Of a DNA stretch of 37,153 nucleotides, positions 5,880 to 14,445 are shown piece by piece. Both the position numbers and the translations under genes were made by a program. Under the pieces are notes generated by a model. That model saw only the letters and a list, made by a program, of their open reading frames with translations, was not told the origin of the DNA and did not search any database. The stretch covers positions 1-37,153 of the forward strand of contig DVHF01000030.1 of NCBI GenBank assembly GCA_018712265.1, read 5' to 3'. Within the stretch, counting starts at the first letter, position 1; every line of letters begins with the position of its first letter. Origin of the DNA: Candidatus Gallacutalibacter pullicola. Its GTDB lineage: Bacteria; Bacillota; Clostridia; Oscillospirales; Acutalibacteraceae.

Positions 5880-8594
5880 TTATATCTGTGAACGGAACAG
5901 GTAAATAAACACAGGAACGATATATACCGCAAGGATCTCACCGCAGAACAGCAGCCGGAACCCGAGGTTCAATACCCTGCCCCATCTCCGTCCGGACGGT
6001 ATCCATCCCCTGCGCCGGAGCAGGATCGCAAAGACAAGTGCGGCTGCTCCCAGAACGCTCAGGCAGAATCCGGCAATCAGCCCAGTAGGCAGGTAGGAGA
6101 TCGTAATTTCATTTTCTCCCTGCTCCAGCTTTACTGCCATCAAATCGTCAAGCACCGGTACAAGCTCTGCCTTCTGTCCGTTTACTGTGGCTGTATAACC
6201 GCTGTCATAGGGCAGGGAAACCAGCATCCAGGCATCGCCGCCGTCCGCCTCTGCCGATGCGCGCAGGGTGTTCCCCTCCCGGGTAAAGTCTGCCTGTCCG
6301 CTGTGCCCCACTGCCGTGCGGAGCTTATCCTCATCCAATCCGAACACACCGAACGATTTTGCGATAATGTCTTTCCTGACCTCTATCGTAATTGTGACGT
6401 GCTCGTCGGAAAAGGTTCCCAGCTTCACCAAACCGTTGCTTCGCTGGGATGGATAATAGCTTTCCACCGTGCGGCCGTTGACGTAAATATGCACGCTGCT
6501 GTTGATTGGCTCCGACAGATTGCTCGTCACCTTATCAAAGCAGTCAAAGTAAAGCGTCTGCGTCCCTGTAATATCCATTTCGTAATACAGGAATCCTGAC
6601 GAGCTGCTGAGCCTTTCCAGCGTATAGTTCTCACCCTCGCTGTATGCGATATCCTCCGCAACCCGCCAGTCATACGGGATAATAAGTCCAGATTCCCCTG
6701 GGAACAGGCTCTGGAATAAAAATTCCTGAAGCTCCGCGCGCGAAAGATCCGGCAGGTTTTGCAGGGTAGATATATCCTCTGTGTGGATGATTTTCCCAAG
6801 CGCCGTTTCCAGTCCGGATTCCAGAATGGAGGCCCGGTCATTGGCATAAATGGGATCCCCTTCTCCCTGGCGATCATTTTCCGAGAGAATCACATACCGG
6901 TTGGCGAGCAGCCAGTCGGTCAGTGACGTCCCGCCGCTGGAATTTACCTCCATCCAATAAGAGGAATATCCCAGCTTTTTCATCATATAGAGATAATCCT
7001 CCGAAATCAGGGAGGTGTAGTGGTTGAGGGTGCTGTAGCCAAGACCGCCCAGCAGGTTGACATCGAAGTACTTTTTTTCGTTTTTTACCCGGTAAACGGT
7101 ATCGTCCTCAATCCGTCCGGCCAGATCCAGAACATAACGGTAGCCCGTATCTTCAAAGGCCGGCGCGCCGAAATAAATGAACCCGCTGAACAACACCTCG
7201 CACAGGATGCCGATGCACAGAAAAAGTGAAAAAACGCCGCGCGCGATCTGGCGGGTGTGCAGTCCGAAAAACAGCAGAAAATAAAAGGCGGCGGCGATCC
7301 CGGCAAAGCCCAGCATCAGCCAGAAGCCGCCGGTGCTGTTCCAAAGCCTCCTGGTATAGGCCGTCAGTTCCTCATAGTGGCGGCTGAGCAGAATCATACC
7401 GCTCCATGCAAGCAGCACAAAGATAATTCCCAGCGCGGCGGGCAAAATCCGGGATCGGTGCGGCGGCAGATTCCGGGTTTGAAGTCCGGCACTCCGTTCC
7501 AGCACGGAGGAAAGCAGCATCATTCCCAGAAAAACCGAGATGTATCCATAACGGGTGGGGAAAGCTTGATAGCTCCCGGTATGCCACATTTTATTGATCG
7601 GCTCGATCACAATGGGCAGCAGCAAAAATAAAAACATACTGAACTGCCACTGCGTCCGCCGCTCCGACAGGGCCCCGCGCTGAAACAGAAAAAGGATCGG
7701 CAGCGACGTAAAAACTGATACCGCATTGGTAAAGGTGGCGTAGGTGGTGGGATATCTGGTGAAAAAATTCCCGGAGGACAAGCTCTCAAGCAGTCCTGTT
7801 GTGCGCGCCGATCGCAGGTACTGCATCAGAGACGGCAGCCAGACCACAGCTGTCAACAGAGCGGCGAGCACAGCACAGCCTGCAAACAGCAGCAATTTTC
7901 GATCCCGATCCTGCGGGGAGATCCCCCAAAACAGATACATTCCCAGAGCCAGGATCAGAAAAATCACCACCATATAGCTCAAATAAAAATGCACGATCAC
8001 AACGGCGCACAGGGAGATCAGAAAAAGACCTGGCTTCTGCTGTTCCGCCAACCGAAAAAAGCCCATCAGCAATACCGGGAACAGATATACCATATCCAGC
8101 CACACGATATTCTGAAAATACAGCATCGTATAGCCGGAGAGCGCATAGGCAACAGACAGCGCCGTTATTTCTGCCGGATTCAGGCCCGGACGCCGCTGGT
8201 AAAGAAAAATTCCTGCTGTAAACGCGCAGACGGGAACCTTCATCAGTACCAGAAGGTTCATGAACAGGAAAATATCCGCAGTATCCACGAACCAGACAAG
8301 GAACGAAAACGGGCTGGACAGGAAGAAGAAAAACACGCCCCACAGGCTCATGCCTCCGGCGTTGGAGAGGTTCAGCAGGATGCTGTCCTCCCCTTTCAGG
8401 ATATTTTTCAGATCCAGAAGCAGCGGGGCCACCTGCTGGCGCATATCGCACCACGCGAGCGTTTTTTCGCCCAGCGGATAGAGGCCGCAGATTCCAAAGA
8501 GCAGAAGTACCACCAGAAACGCAGCTGCCGGCGGGAACAGATACCAGATCGGGCTGCGCGCACCGCTGCGCTGTATCGGCCGGATACCGTCCAT
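5880..8594 (-). CDS. YfhO-family polytopic membrane protein (GT-C-fold glycosyltransferase-like)
   Basis: A 904-residue membrane protein. After a short cytoplasmic start come about a dozen hydrophobic segments (for example AAAFLVVLLLFGICGLYPLG, then LFLISLCAVVIVHFYLSYMV) reaching to about residue 470. A large soluble domain (about 480-840, including TLNHYTSLISEDYLYMMKKL) follows, with a final membrane segment near the C-terminus (LIAGFCLSVLGAAALVFAIL). This layout and the early YPLGEKTLAWCDMRQQ segment fit the YfhO family, whose studied members glycosylate lipoteichoic or other cell-envelope polymers. The ATG at 8594 has AAAGGAG 8 bases upstream; the frame extends to 8645 only because the ribosome-site region happens to be open. 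The family call is good; the acceptor is unknown. Confidence 0.85.
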   Translation of the reverse strand: MDGIRPIQRSGARSPIWYLFPPAAAFLVVLLLFGICGLYPLGEKTLAWCDMRQQVAPLLLDLKNILKGEDSILLNLSNAGGMSLWGVFFFFLSSPFSFLVWFVDTADIFLFMNLLVLMKVPVCAFTAGIFLYQRRPGLNPAEITALSVAYALSGYTMLYFQNIVWLDMVYLFPVLLMGFFRLAEQQKPGLFLISLCAVVIVHFYLSYMVVIFLILALGMYLFWGISPQDRDRKLLLFAGCAVLAALLTAVVWLPSLMQYLRSARTTGLLESLSSGNFFTRYPTTYATFTNAVSVFTSLPILFLFQRGALSERRTQWQFSMFLFLLLPIVIEPINKMWHTGSYQAFPTRYGYISVFLGMMLLSSVLERSAGLQTRNLPPHRSRILPAALGIIFVLLAWSGMILLSRHYEELTAYTRRLWNSTGGFWLMLGFAGIAAAFYFLLFFGLHTRQIARGVFSLFLCIGILCEVLFSGFIYFGAPAFEDTGYRYVLDLAGRIEDDTVYRVKNEKKYFDVNLLGGLGYSTLNHYTSLISEDYLYMMKKLGYSSYWMEVNSSGGTSLTDWLLANRYVILSENDRQGEGDPIYANDRASILESGLETALGKIIHTEDISTLQNLPDLSRAELQEFLFQSLFPGESGLIIPYDWRVAEDIAYSEGENYTLERLSSSSGFLYYEMDITGTQTLYFDCFDKVTSNLSEPINSSVHIYVNGRTVESYYPSQRSNGLVKLGTFSDEHVTITIEVRKDIIAKSFGVFGLDEDKLRTAVGHSGQADFTREGNTLRASAEADGGDAWMLVSLPYDSGYTATVNGQKAELVPVLDDLMAVKLEQGENEITISYLPTGLIAGFCLSVLGAAALVFAILLRRRGWIPSGRRWGRVLNLGFRLLFCGEILAVYIVPVFIYLFRSQI

Positions 8595-8633
8595 ATTCCA
8601 CGCTCCTTTCTGATCAGCATTCTCATATTGTAA

Positions 8634-8664
8634 CAGAAAAAGCAAGCGTAGATCGCTCTACGCC
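8634..8664 (-). terminator. Terminator downstream of tyrS and its repeat cluster
   Basis: On the minus strand GCGTAGA-GCGA-TCTACGC (8663-8646) is followed by TTGCTTTTTCTG. It sits after the intergenic repeat that follows tyrS and about 50 bases ahead of the YfhO start, so it probably ends the tyrS transcript. A TACAAT box just after it (about 8633-8628) may serve as the -10 of the YfhO promoter. Confidence 0.65.
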
Positions 8665-8747
8665 TGCCTCTCCCAATACGTTATTTAGTATACTCATCTT
8701 TTCCCGGGAAATCAACCATTTTTCGGAAAATTCAATATTTCTTAACA

Positions 8748-9037
8748 GCAGACTAAGTCTGCACGTAAACCGCGGATCGCTCCCTCCGGTCGCTGACCAG
8801 ACTAAGTCTGGACGTAAACCGCGCCACGCGTCGTACCTCCGCTGAAATTCCGATAACAAAAAGTACTCTGTCGCGGTGGCGGGCTGGTCGGGGATATGGG
8901 ACAATATCCGCAGACGGCTATAAACGCGGGCTTCTTAGCCTAATCGTGCACTCAGCCGGGCGACCGGAGGGAGCGGGCGCGATCTGGGTGCAGGCTAAGC
9001 CTGCTGCTCACCGCAGGTGCGTCCAGGCTTAGTCTGG
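8748..9037. repeat. Modular intergenic repeat, copy A (palindromic ends, inward-facing units)
   Basis: Two tandem end units start at 8748 and 8797, exactly 49 bases apart. Each opens with a 15-bp palindrome (GCAGACTAAGTCTGC and CCAGACTAAGTCTGG) followed by ACGTAAACCGCG. The first also contains CGCTCCCTCCGGTCGCTGA. Two units in the opposite orientation close the cluster, with palindromes at 8990-9004 (GCAGGCTAAGCCTGC) and 9023-9037 (CCAGGCTTAGTCTGG). Between them, 8866-8957 is an inverted and partly rearranged version of the 85-bp core found twice in copy B (shared CTCTGTCGCGGTGGC, GGCTGGTC, AACGCGGGC and CAGCCGG). The outermost palindrome directly abuts the tyrS stop codon. There is no gene in the element. 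The rest of 8595-9037 holds only the terminator and possible YfhO promoter. Confidence 0.8.
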
Positions 9038-10267
9038 TTAGGATTGGAAGGATGCTTTATGGTGGATCTTTTTGCCCTTTTTGATGATGACGTAGCCCTT
9101 TTCAAACGCGGATACCGGAATCTTCTCCAGTGCATTTTCGATCTTGCGATCATCAACGGCAATCCCGCCCTGCTCAATCAGACGGCGTCCCTCGCCCTTG
9201 GAGGGAATCAGCTTCGTTTTGAGCAGCAGATCCAGCACAGCTATCTCGCCGTTTTCAAAATCGTCGCCGGACAGCGCGGTGGTGGGCATATTGTCCGTAT
9301 TGGCTCCGGAGCCAAACAGGGCGCGCGCACCCTCCTGCGCCTTGATCGCTTCTTCTTCGCCGTGGATCAGCTTCGTTACCTCAAACGCAAGGATCTCCTT
9401 GGCCTTGTTCAGCTCGCTGCCCTCAAGCTTTGCCAGTTCTTCGATCTCGGAAAGCGGCAGGAACGTGAGGATCTTCAGGCACTTGATGACATCGGCATCG
9501 CCAATGTTGCGCCAGTACTGGTAGAATTCAAACGGAGTGGTCTTTTCCGGATCCAGCCAGACGGCGCCCTTCTCCGTCTTGCCCATCTTCTTGCCCTCGC
9601 TGGTGGTCAGCAGTGTAAAGGTCATGCCGAAGGCCTCTTTGCCCTCCTTGCGGCGAAGCAGCTCCACGCCGCCGATGATGTTGCTCCACTGATCGTCGCC
9701 GCCAAGCTCCAGACGGCAGTTGTAGCGGTGGTTGAGCTCGAGGAAATCGTAGCTCTGCATGATCATGTAGTTCATCTCAAAGAAAGAGAGGCCCCTCTCC
9801 AGACGCTGCTTGTAGCATTCGGCGGCAAGCATCCGGTTGACGGAGAAATGCACGCCGATATCGCGCATAAACTGGATATAGTTCAGATTCAGCAGCCAGT
9901 CGCCGTTATTGGCCATGATCGCCTTGCCGTCAGAGAAATCGATCAGGCGGGACATCTGCTTTTTGAAGCATTCAATATTGTGGTTGATCTCATCTGGGGT
10001 CATCATGCGGCGCATATCCGTTTTGCCGGAGGGATCGCCGATCATACCCGTACCGCCGCCGAACAGCGCGATCGGTGTGTGGCCGGCGCGCTGCATATGC
10101 GCCATCACCATGATCTGCACAAAATGGCCCACGTGCAGGCTGTCCGCCGTCGGATCGAAGCCGATGTAGAACGTTGTTTTCTGATTGTCCAGCAGATCGC
10201 GGATCTTCTCCTCGTCCGTCATCTGGGCAATCAGGCCCCTTGCCTTGAGTTCTTCAAAAACACCCAT
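9038..10267 (-). CDS. tyrS: Tyrosyl-tRNA synthetase
   Basis: A 409-residue class I aminoacyl-tRNA synthetase that charges tRNA-Tyr. HVGH in [12 protein letters not shown] is the HIGH motif. [12 protein letters not shown] binds tyrosine. [12 protein letters not shown] is the KMSKS-like loop, in the KMGKT form common in this group. The C-terminal S4-like RNA-binding domain includes [14 protein letters not shown]. The length is normal. AGGAGG 7 bases upstream sets the ATG at 10267; the frame upstream of this is only leader sequence. Expression is controlled by the tyrosine T-box at 10306-10577. The 3' end is occupied immediately by intergenic repeat A. Confidence 0.97.
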   Translation of the reverse strand: MGVFEELKARGLIAQMTDEEKIRDLLDNQKTTFYIGFDPTADSLHVGHFVQIMVMAHMQRAGHTPIALFGGGTGMIGDPSGKTDMRRMMTPDEINHNIECFKKQMSRLIDFSDGKAIMANNGDWLLNLNYIQFMRDIGVHFSVNRMLAAECYKQRLERGLSFFEMNYMIMQSYDFLELNHRYNCRLELGGDDQWSNIIGGVELLRRKEGKEAFGMTFTLLTTSEGKKMGKTEKGAVWLDPEKTTPFEFYQYWRNIGDADVIKCLKILTFLPLSEIEELAKLEGSELNKAKEILAFEVTKLIHGEEEAIKAQEGARALFGSGANTDNMPTTALSGDDFENGEIAVLDLLLKTKLIPSKGEGRRLIEQGGIAVDDRKIENALEKIPVSAFEKGYVIIKKGKKIHHKASFQS

Positions 10268-10305
10268 TTTTCTGCCTCCTAAAAAATCATTTTGTCCGGG
10301 GGCAT

Positions 10306-10335
10306 AAAAAACGCCCCCTGCTTTTGCAGAGGGCG
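10306..10335 (-). terminator. Attenuator terminator of the tyrS T-box
   Basis: On the minus strand CGCCCTCTGC-AAAA-GCAGGGGGCG (10335-10312) is followed by TTTTTT (10311-10306). The alternative antiterminator would use the T-box sequence just upstream. Confidence 0.9.
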
Positions 10336-10577
10336 GAATAAACCGCGATACCACCTCAATTCACTGCACCCTCACGGATACAGCCTCGCGGGTACACTGC
10401 CTGCGGCAGGATACCTCAGCGCGGTAACGTGCGCACACGGCCCAGCCTACTTTGCCGTTTGGGCGGTTCAGCCGGCAGCTCCGGAATGTATTTCACCGGA
10501 CACCCCGCGCCTGTTTCCACCAACCACAGGCTCTCTTTGCCGAAGCTTCCCGGTTACTTCTTTCCTTCTTTGCCATT
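10306..10577 (-). ncRNA. Tyrosine T-box riboswitch leader of tyrS
   Basis: This leader senses uncharged tRNA-Tyr and permits read-through into tyrS. The conserved T-box sequence GAGGTGGTATCGCGG lies at about 10357-10343 (minus strand), just before the terminator. Stem I carries the AGAGA and GTTGGTGGAAAC-type motifs (about 10530-10505). A UAC tyrosine codon at 10490-10488, in the context GGTGAAATACATTCCGG, is the likely specifier. The predicted start of transcription is near 10577. Confidence 0.92.
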
Positions 10578-10583
10578 GCCTGC

Positions 10584-10612
10584 ATTATAGCCGAAAAAAA
10601 TGCCGGTGTCAA
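10584..10612 (-). promoter_or_regulatory. Consensus sigma-A promoter of tyrS, overlapping the recN stop codon
   Basis: A perfect TTGACA (10612-10607) and TATAAT (10589-10584) have a 17-base spacer. The TGA stop of recN (10611-10609) lies inside the -35 hexamer. Confidence 0.93.
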
Positions 10613-12297
10613 GTGGTTTCCGGAAAAATTCCGGCTGTTTTCAGCATTTCCTGTGCATTTTCCAGCATCAGGGGCGTAATCTCCGCACCGCCCATGATAC
10701 GGGCCAGTTCGCGCTTGCGTCCCTCAAAATCGAGGCGCGTCACCTGCGTAAAGGTCCGGTTATCGCGCACCTGCTTCTGGATGAAGAAGTGGCAGCCCGC
10801 CAGACAGGCGATCTGAGCAAGGTGCGTCACGCAGATCACCTGGCGGTGCTCCGAAACCTCTCGCAGCTTCAGGCCGACTTTCCGCGCGGCGCTGCCGCTG
10901 ATGCCAGTGTCAACTTCATCGAAAATCAAGGTGTCGGTTTCGTCGCGTCCGGCAAGCACCGTTTTGATGGCGAGCATAATGCGCGACAGCTCGCCGCCGG
11001 ATGCGATCTTGGCGATCGGGCGCGGCGGCTCTCCGGCATTCGCGGAGATCAGGAACTGGATCCTGTCGCAGCCGTAATCGTTGAGCGGACAGCGTTCCTG
11101 CTCCACCTGGAAATCCGCGTTCGGCATATCCAGAAAGCGAAGCTCCGCTTTGACGCGCGCCGTGAAATCGGAGGCTGTCTCCGCCCTCTTTGCGGAGAGC
11201 TCCTTGGCCAGACGGATCGATTCATCGCGCGCAACGGCAAATTCCTCGGTGAGGCGCTCAATATTCTCATCGGAAAGCTCGATGCCCCGCAGCTCCGCGC
11301 GGCATTTTTCCAGATATCCGAGCATGGCCTCCTCCGACTCCCCGTATTTCAGGCCGAGCCGGTAGAGCGTATCGAGCCGCTCCTCCACACGCTCCTGATC
11401 CTCCGGATCGTATTCCAGCTGGGCAGTTGCACTGCGAAGCTCGCCGCTGCAATCCTCCAGATCGTAGGCGGCGCTGCGCAGCCGCTCCGCCAGGGGACGC
11501 AGCGCCGGGAGATACCGCTGTGCGTCCATGAGGGAATCCGCCGCAGCCGAGAGAGCAGCGAGGACTCCCGGATTGTCCTCGCTGCCATCGAGAATGCCTT
11601 TCGCTTCGGAAACAGAGGCAGCGATCCGCTTGCTGTTGGCATAGACGGCCTTTTTCCGGAACAGCTCCTCCTGCTCCCCCACGCGGATCTGCGCATCCTC
11701 CAGCTCGGAGATCTGGTAGCGGAGCAAATCCATGCGGCGGGCCTTCTGTTCCTCGTCCATGTTGCAGTGGTTGATCTCCCTGCGGATGCGCTTCACCTCA
11801 GAAAAGGCCCTGCGGTACTGACTGAGCAGCGGCTCCAGCCCGCCCATGCGGTCGAGGTATTCCATATGCAGCTCCGGCGAGAGCAGGTGGTAGCTTTCGT
11901 GCTGTCCGTGGATATGGATGAGGAACGGTCCCAGCTCCTTGAGCGTGGAAACTGTCGCGGGACGGCCGCAGATGCGGCAGCTTCCTTTGCCCTCCTGACT
12001 GATCTCGCGCTGGATCAGGATGCTGTTATCCTCCTCCTGAAGCTCATAGCCAAGCTCCCGCAGCTTGCGGGCGGCCTCCTCGCCGGCGTCCGTGAACAGG
12101 GCGCTGACAAATGCCGTACGCGCGCCTGTGCGCACCAGGCCCTTTGACATCCGCTCCCCGAGTATGGCGTTGATTGCGTCAATTATCATGGATTTTCCCG
12201 CGCCGGTTTCGCCTGTCAGCGCGTTGAATCCGGGCTGGAACCGGATCTCCGCTTTCTCGATCACCGCGATATTTTCAATGTAAAGCTGAGAAAGCAT
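10609..12297 (-). CDS. recN: DNA repair protein RecN
   Basis: A 562-residue SMC-like ATPase that acts early in double-strand-break repair. The N-terminal Walker A motif GETGAGKSMII is at about residues 29-39. Central coiled-coil arms follow (glutamate/arginine-rich, about 150-370), with the ABC signature region near GGELSRIMLA and Walker B as LIFDEVDTGISG in the C-terminal third. The length is normal. The start overlaps closely with the end of argR (4-base gap), as is usual in Firmicutes where argR and recN are paired. It is the last gene of the cluster, with no terminator between it and the tyrS leader. Confidence 0.96.
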   Translation of the reverse strand: MLSQLYIENIAVIEKAEIRFQPGFNALTGETGAGKSMIIDAINAILGERMSKGLVRTGARTAFVSALFTDAGEEAARKLRELGYELQEEDNSILIQREISQEGKGSCRICGRPATVSTLKELGPFLIHIHGQHESYHLLSPELHMEYLDRMGGLEPLLSQYRRAFSEVKRIRREINHCNMDEEQKARRMDLLRYQISELEDAQIRVGEQEELFRKKAVYANSKRIAASVSEAKGILDGSEDNPGVLAALSAAADSLMDAQRYLPALRPLAERLRSAAYDLEDCSGELRSATAQLEYDPEDQERVEERLDTLYRLGLKYGESEEAMLGYLEKCRAELRGIELSDENIERLTEEFAVARDESIRLAKELSAKRAETASDFTARVKAELRFLDMPNADFQVEQERCPLNDYGCDRIQFLISANAGEPPRPIAKIASGGELSRIMLAIKTVLAGRDETDTLIFDEVDTGISGSAARKVGLKLREVSEHRQVICVTHLAQIACLAGCHFFIQKQVRDNRTFTQVTRLDFEGRKRELARIMGGAEITPLMLENAQEMLKTAGIFPETT

Positions 12298-12301
12298 CGT
12301 C

Positions 12302-12757
12302 TCACCTGCCCGCTATCAGTTTTTTCAGCTCCTGCACCAGCTGCGCCGCGATAGCTTCCTCCTTGCAGAGCACCAGGATAGTATCGTCGCCTGCCACAGT
12401 TCCCACCACGCCGTTCCACTGGAGCGCGTCCATCGCCGCGCAGACGGCGTTCGCCATGCCGGTAAAGGTTTTGATTACCACGATATTCATGGCGTTATCC
12501 ACAGACAGCGCGGAATCTGCAAACAGGGAGAAAAATTTGGAAGAAATGTCCCTGCCCGTCTCCTTGCCGGTGGAATATTTATATTTGCCGTCGCTGGAAA
12601 GCGTCTTGATCAGGCGAAGCTCCTTAATATCGCGTGAAACCGTCGCCTGCGTGACGTCAAAGCCGTCCTGCCGCAGCCGTCTGAGCAGCTCTTCCTGCGT
12701 GTCGATGTGATAATTATTGATAAGCTCCAGTATTTTTGCGTGACGCCTCGCTTTCAT
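12302..12757 (-). CDS. argR: Arginine repressor ArgR/AhrC
   Basis: A 151-residue arginine-dependent regulator. The N-terminal winged helix (about residues 1-70) contains MKARRHAKILELI and TQATVSRDIKELRLIK, the recognition helix typical of ArgR. The C-terminal hexamerisation and arginine-binding domain contains GVVGTVAGDDTILVLC with the GD-D-T arginine contacts. It lies between nadK (3-base gap) and recN, a common Firmicutes order. The arginine operons it would control are not in this window. Confidence 0.95.
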   Translation of the reverse strand: MKARRHAKILELINNYHIDTQEELLRRLRQDGFDVTQATVSRDIKELRLIKTLSSDGKYKYSTGKETGRDISSKFFSLFADSALSVDNAMNIVVIKTFTGMANAVCAAMDALQWNGVVGTVAGDDTILVLCKEEAIAAQLVQELKKLIAGR

Positions 12758-12760
12758 AGA

Positions 12761-13618
12761 TCAGGATCTCCTCTCCGCCAGTTTTTCGTTGACAACCTCA
12801 TAAAAGTTCATTTTTTTCAATTTGATCAGGCGCACCGGAACATCCGAGCGCGTCACCTCGATCCGCTCGCCGTCGTGCAGCTGCAGGGAGGTCTCCCCGT
12901 CAGCTGTCAGAAAGATCTCGCCCTCATAATTGGAAGCCGCGGTGACGGTCAGGCGCGATCCCGGGCTGAATACCACGGGACGCGTAAAGAGCGAATGCGG
13001 GCAGATTGGTGTGAGCACAATGCACTGCATCACCGGATCGATCACCGGTCCGCCCGCCGACAGCGAGTAGCCCGTCGAACCAGTGGGCGTGGCAAGAATC
13101 AGGCCGTCGGCACGGTAGCCGCAGACGTTCGTCTCGTTGAGGGAAACCTGGAAATCCAGGATCCGCGACATGGATCCGCGCGAAACCACCGCGTCGTTGA
13201 GCGCACAGAACTGCGTTCCGCTTTCCCTGTCCGCCAGCGTGATGGAGAGCATCATCCGCTGCTCCACCTCATAGTTCCCAGAAATCAGGTGGTCCAGCTG
13301 ATCCAGCTCGTCCACCTCCAGCCCGGCCACAAAGCCGAGCCGCCCGACATTGATTCCCAGCACAGCCTTGCCGAACCGCGCCGCGTGCTTGGCCGCACGG
13401 ATGATCGTGCCGTCCCCCCCGACGGAGATCACCGCGTCACATTCCTGAAACAGCTCCTCCTCGCTGCCGAGGAAGGCGGCTCCCAGCTGCGGAAAGCTTT
13501 CCCTGTCGGCACTGTTCATCAGCAGTTCCGTCTCGAAACGCCGCAGCACCTGTGCGATCCGCTCCGTCTGGTATTGGGCGTTCTTTTTTGTCAGGTTCGG
13601 AATTAACGCAATTTTCAT
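12761..13618 (-). CDS. nadK: NAD kinase
   Basis: A 285-residue enzyme that phosphorylates NAD to NADP. It contains the family GGDGT motif (ISVGGDGTIIRAAKHA, about residues 64-79), GINVGRLGFVAG, the NE/D-type loop LNDAVVSRG, and ATPTGSTGYSLSAGG. The length is normal. Its ATG overlaps the tlyA stop by 4 bases (13615-13618), so translation is probably coupled. It sits in the dxs-tlyA-nadK-argR-recN order usual for Clostridia. Confidence 0.95.
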   Translation of the reverse strand: MKIALIPNLTKKNAQYQTERIAQVLRRFETELLMNSADRESFPQLGAAFLGSEEELFQECDAVISVGGDGTIIRAAKHAARFGKAVLGINVGRLGFVAGLEVDELDQLDHLISGNYEVEQRMMLSITLADRESGTQFCALNDAVVSRGSMSRILDFQVSLNETNVCGYRADGLILATPTGSTGYSLSAGGPVIDPVMQCIVLTPICPHSLFTRPVVFSPGSRLTVTAASNYEGEIFLTADGETSLQLHDGERIEVTRSDVPVRLIKLKKMNFYEVVNEKLAERRS

Positions 13619-14445
13619 ACCGCGTCACCGTCCAATACCTGATGGGACTCCGCTACCAGCGCCGCGGCATCCACACCGCTGAGATTCTCCGGGGAGGGCG
13701 TCTTTTTCAGGTAAGCCAGATATTCAATATTCCCCTCCGGCCCCTTGACCGGCGAATAAGTAAGGCCCAAAATCGAAAAGCCCATTCCGAGCACAGCGTC
13801 ACAGATCCCCTCGACCACCTCTCTGTGGACAGCCGGATCCCGCACGACGCCCTTTTTGCCGACCTTTCCGCGCCCGGCCTCAAACTGCGGCTTGATCAGG
13901 CAGACGGCCTCGCCGCCGTCCCGGAGCAGTGCATGAGCCGGCGGCAGGATCAGCTTCAGCGAGATGAACGCCACGTCCACGCTGAAAAAATCGATCGGTT
14001 CCGGAACCTGCTCGCCTGTGAGATACCGCGCGTTCGTGCGCTCCAGGTTCACCACGCGGGGATCCTGACGGAGCTTCCAATCCAGCTTACCGTAGCCCAC
14101 GTCGACGGCGTACACCTTTGCCGCACCGTTCTGCAGCATACAGTCGGTGAAGCCGCCCGTGCACGCGCCGATATCCATGCAGGTCTTTCCCTCCAGTTGG
14201 ATAGGGAACCGCTGCATCGCCTTTTCCAGCTTCAGTCCGCCCCGGCTGACGTAGCGGAGCGTCTCGCCGCGCACCTCAATATTCTGCACCGTTTCCGGAA
14301 GCATTGTCCCGGGTTTATCCGATTTCTGGTTGTCGACATATACCTGGCCCGCCATAATCAGGGCGCGGGCCTTTTCCCTGCTGGGCGCAAGCCCGCGTTC
14401 AAACACCAGAACATCCAGCCTTTTTTTCTCTATCACTTTCCGCAC
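13615..14445 (-). CDS. tlyA: TlyA-family S4/FtsJ-type RNA methyltransferase
   Basis: A 276-residue protein with an N-terminal S4 RNA-binding domain (about residues 5-65; LDVLVFERGLAPSREKARAL, then GQVYVDNQ) and a C-terminal Rossmann methyltransferase domain with MDIGACTGGFTDCML (about 91-105) as the SAM-binding motif. Characterised TlyA proteins 2'-O-methylate ribosomal RNA; Firmicutes homologues are often named YqxC. The start overlaps the dxs end by 13 bases, and the stop overlaps the nadK start. It is likely an rRNA methyltransferase, but the target base cannot be told. Confidence 0.92.
   Translation of the reverse strand: MRKVIEKKRLDVLVFERGLAPSREKARALIMAGQVYVDNQKSDKPGTMLPETVQNIEVRGETLRYVSRGGLKLEKAMQRFPIQLEGKTCMDIGACTGGFTDCMLQNGAAKVYAVDVGYGKLDWKLRQDPRVVNLERTNARYLTGEQVPEPIDFFSVDVAFISLKLILPPAHALLRDGGEAVCLIKPQFEAGRGKVGKKGVVRDPAVHREVVEGICDAVLGMGFSILGLTYSPVKGPEGNIEYLAYLKKTPSPENLSGVDAAALVAESHQVLDGDAV

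Noticed and set aside
9017-10282. 421-codon plus-strand frame opposite tyrS
   Set aside because: It is a shadow of tyrS in GC-rich DNA. No recognisable domain is present, and it runs into repeat A.
10600-12147. 515-codon plus-strand frame opposite recN
   Set aside because: It is a shadow frame with no motif and no ribosome site; recN on the other strand is unmistakable.
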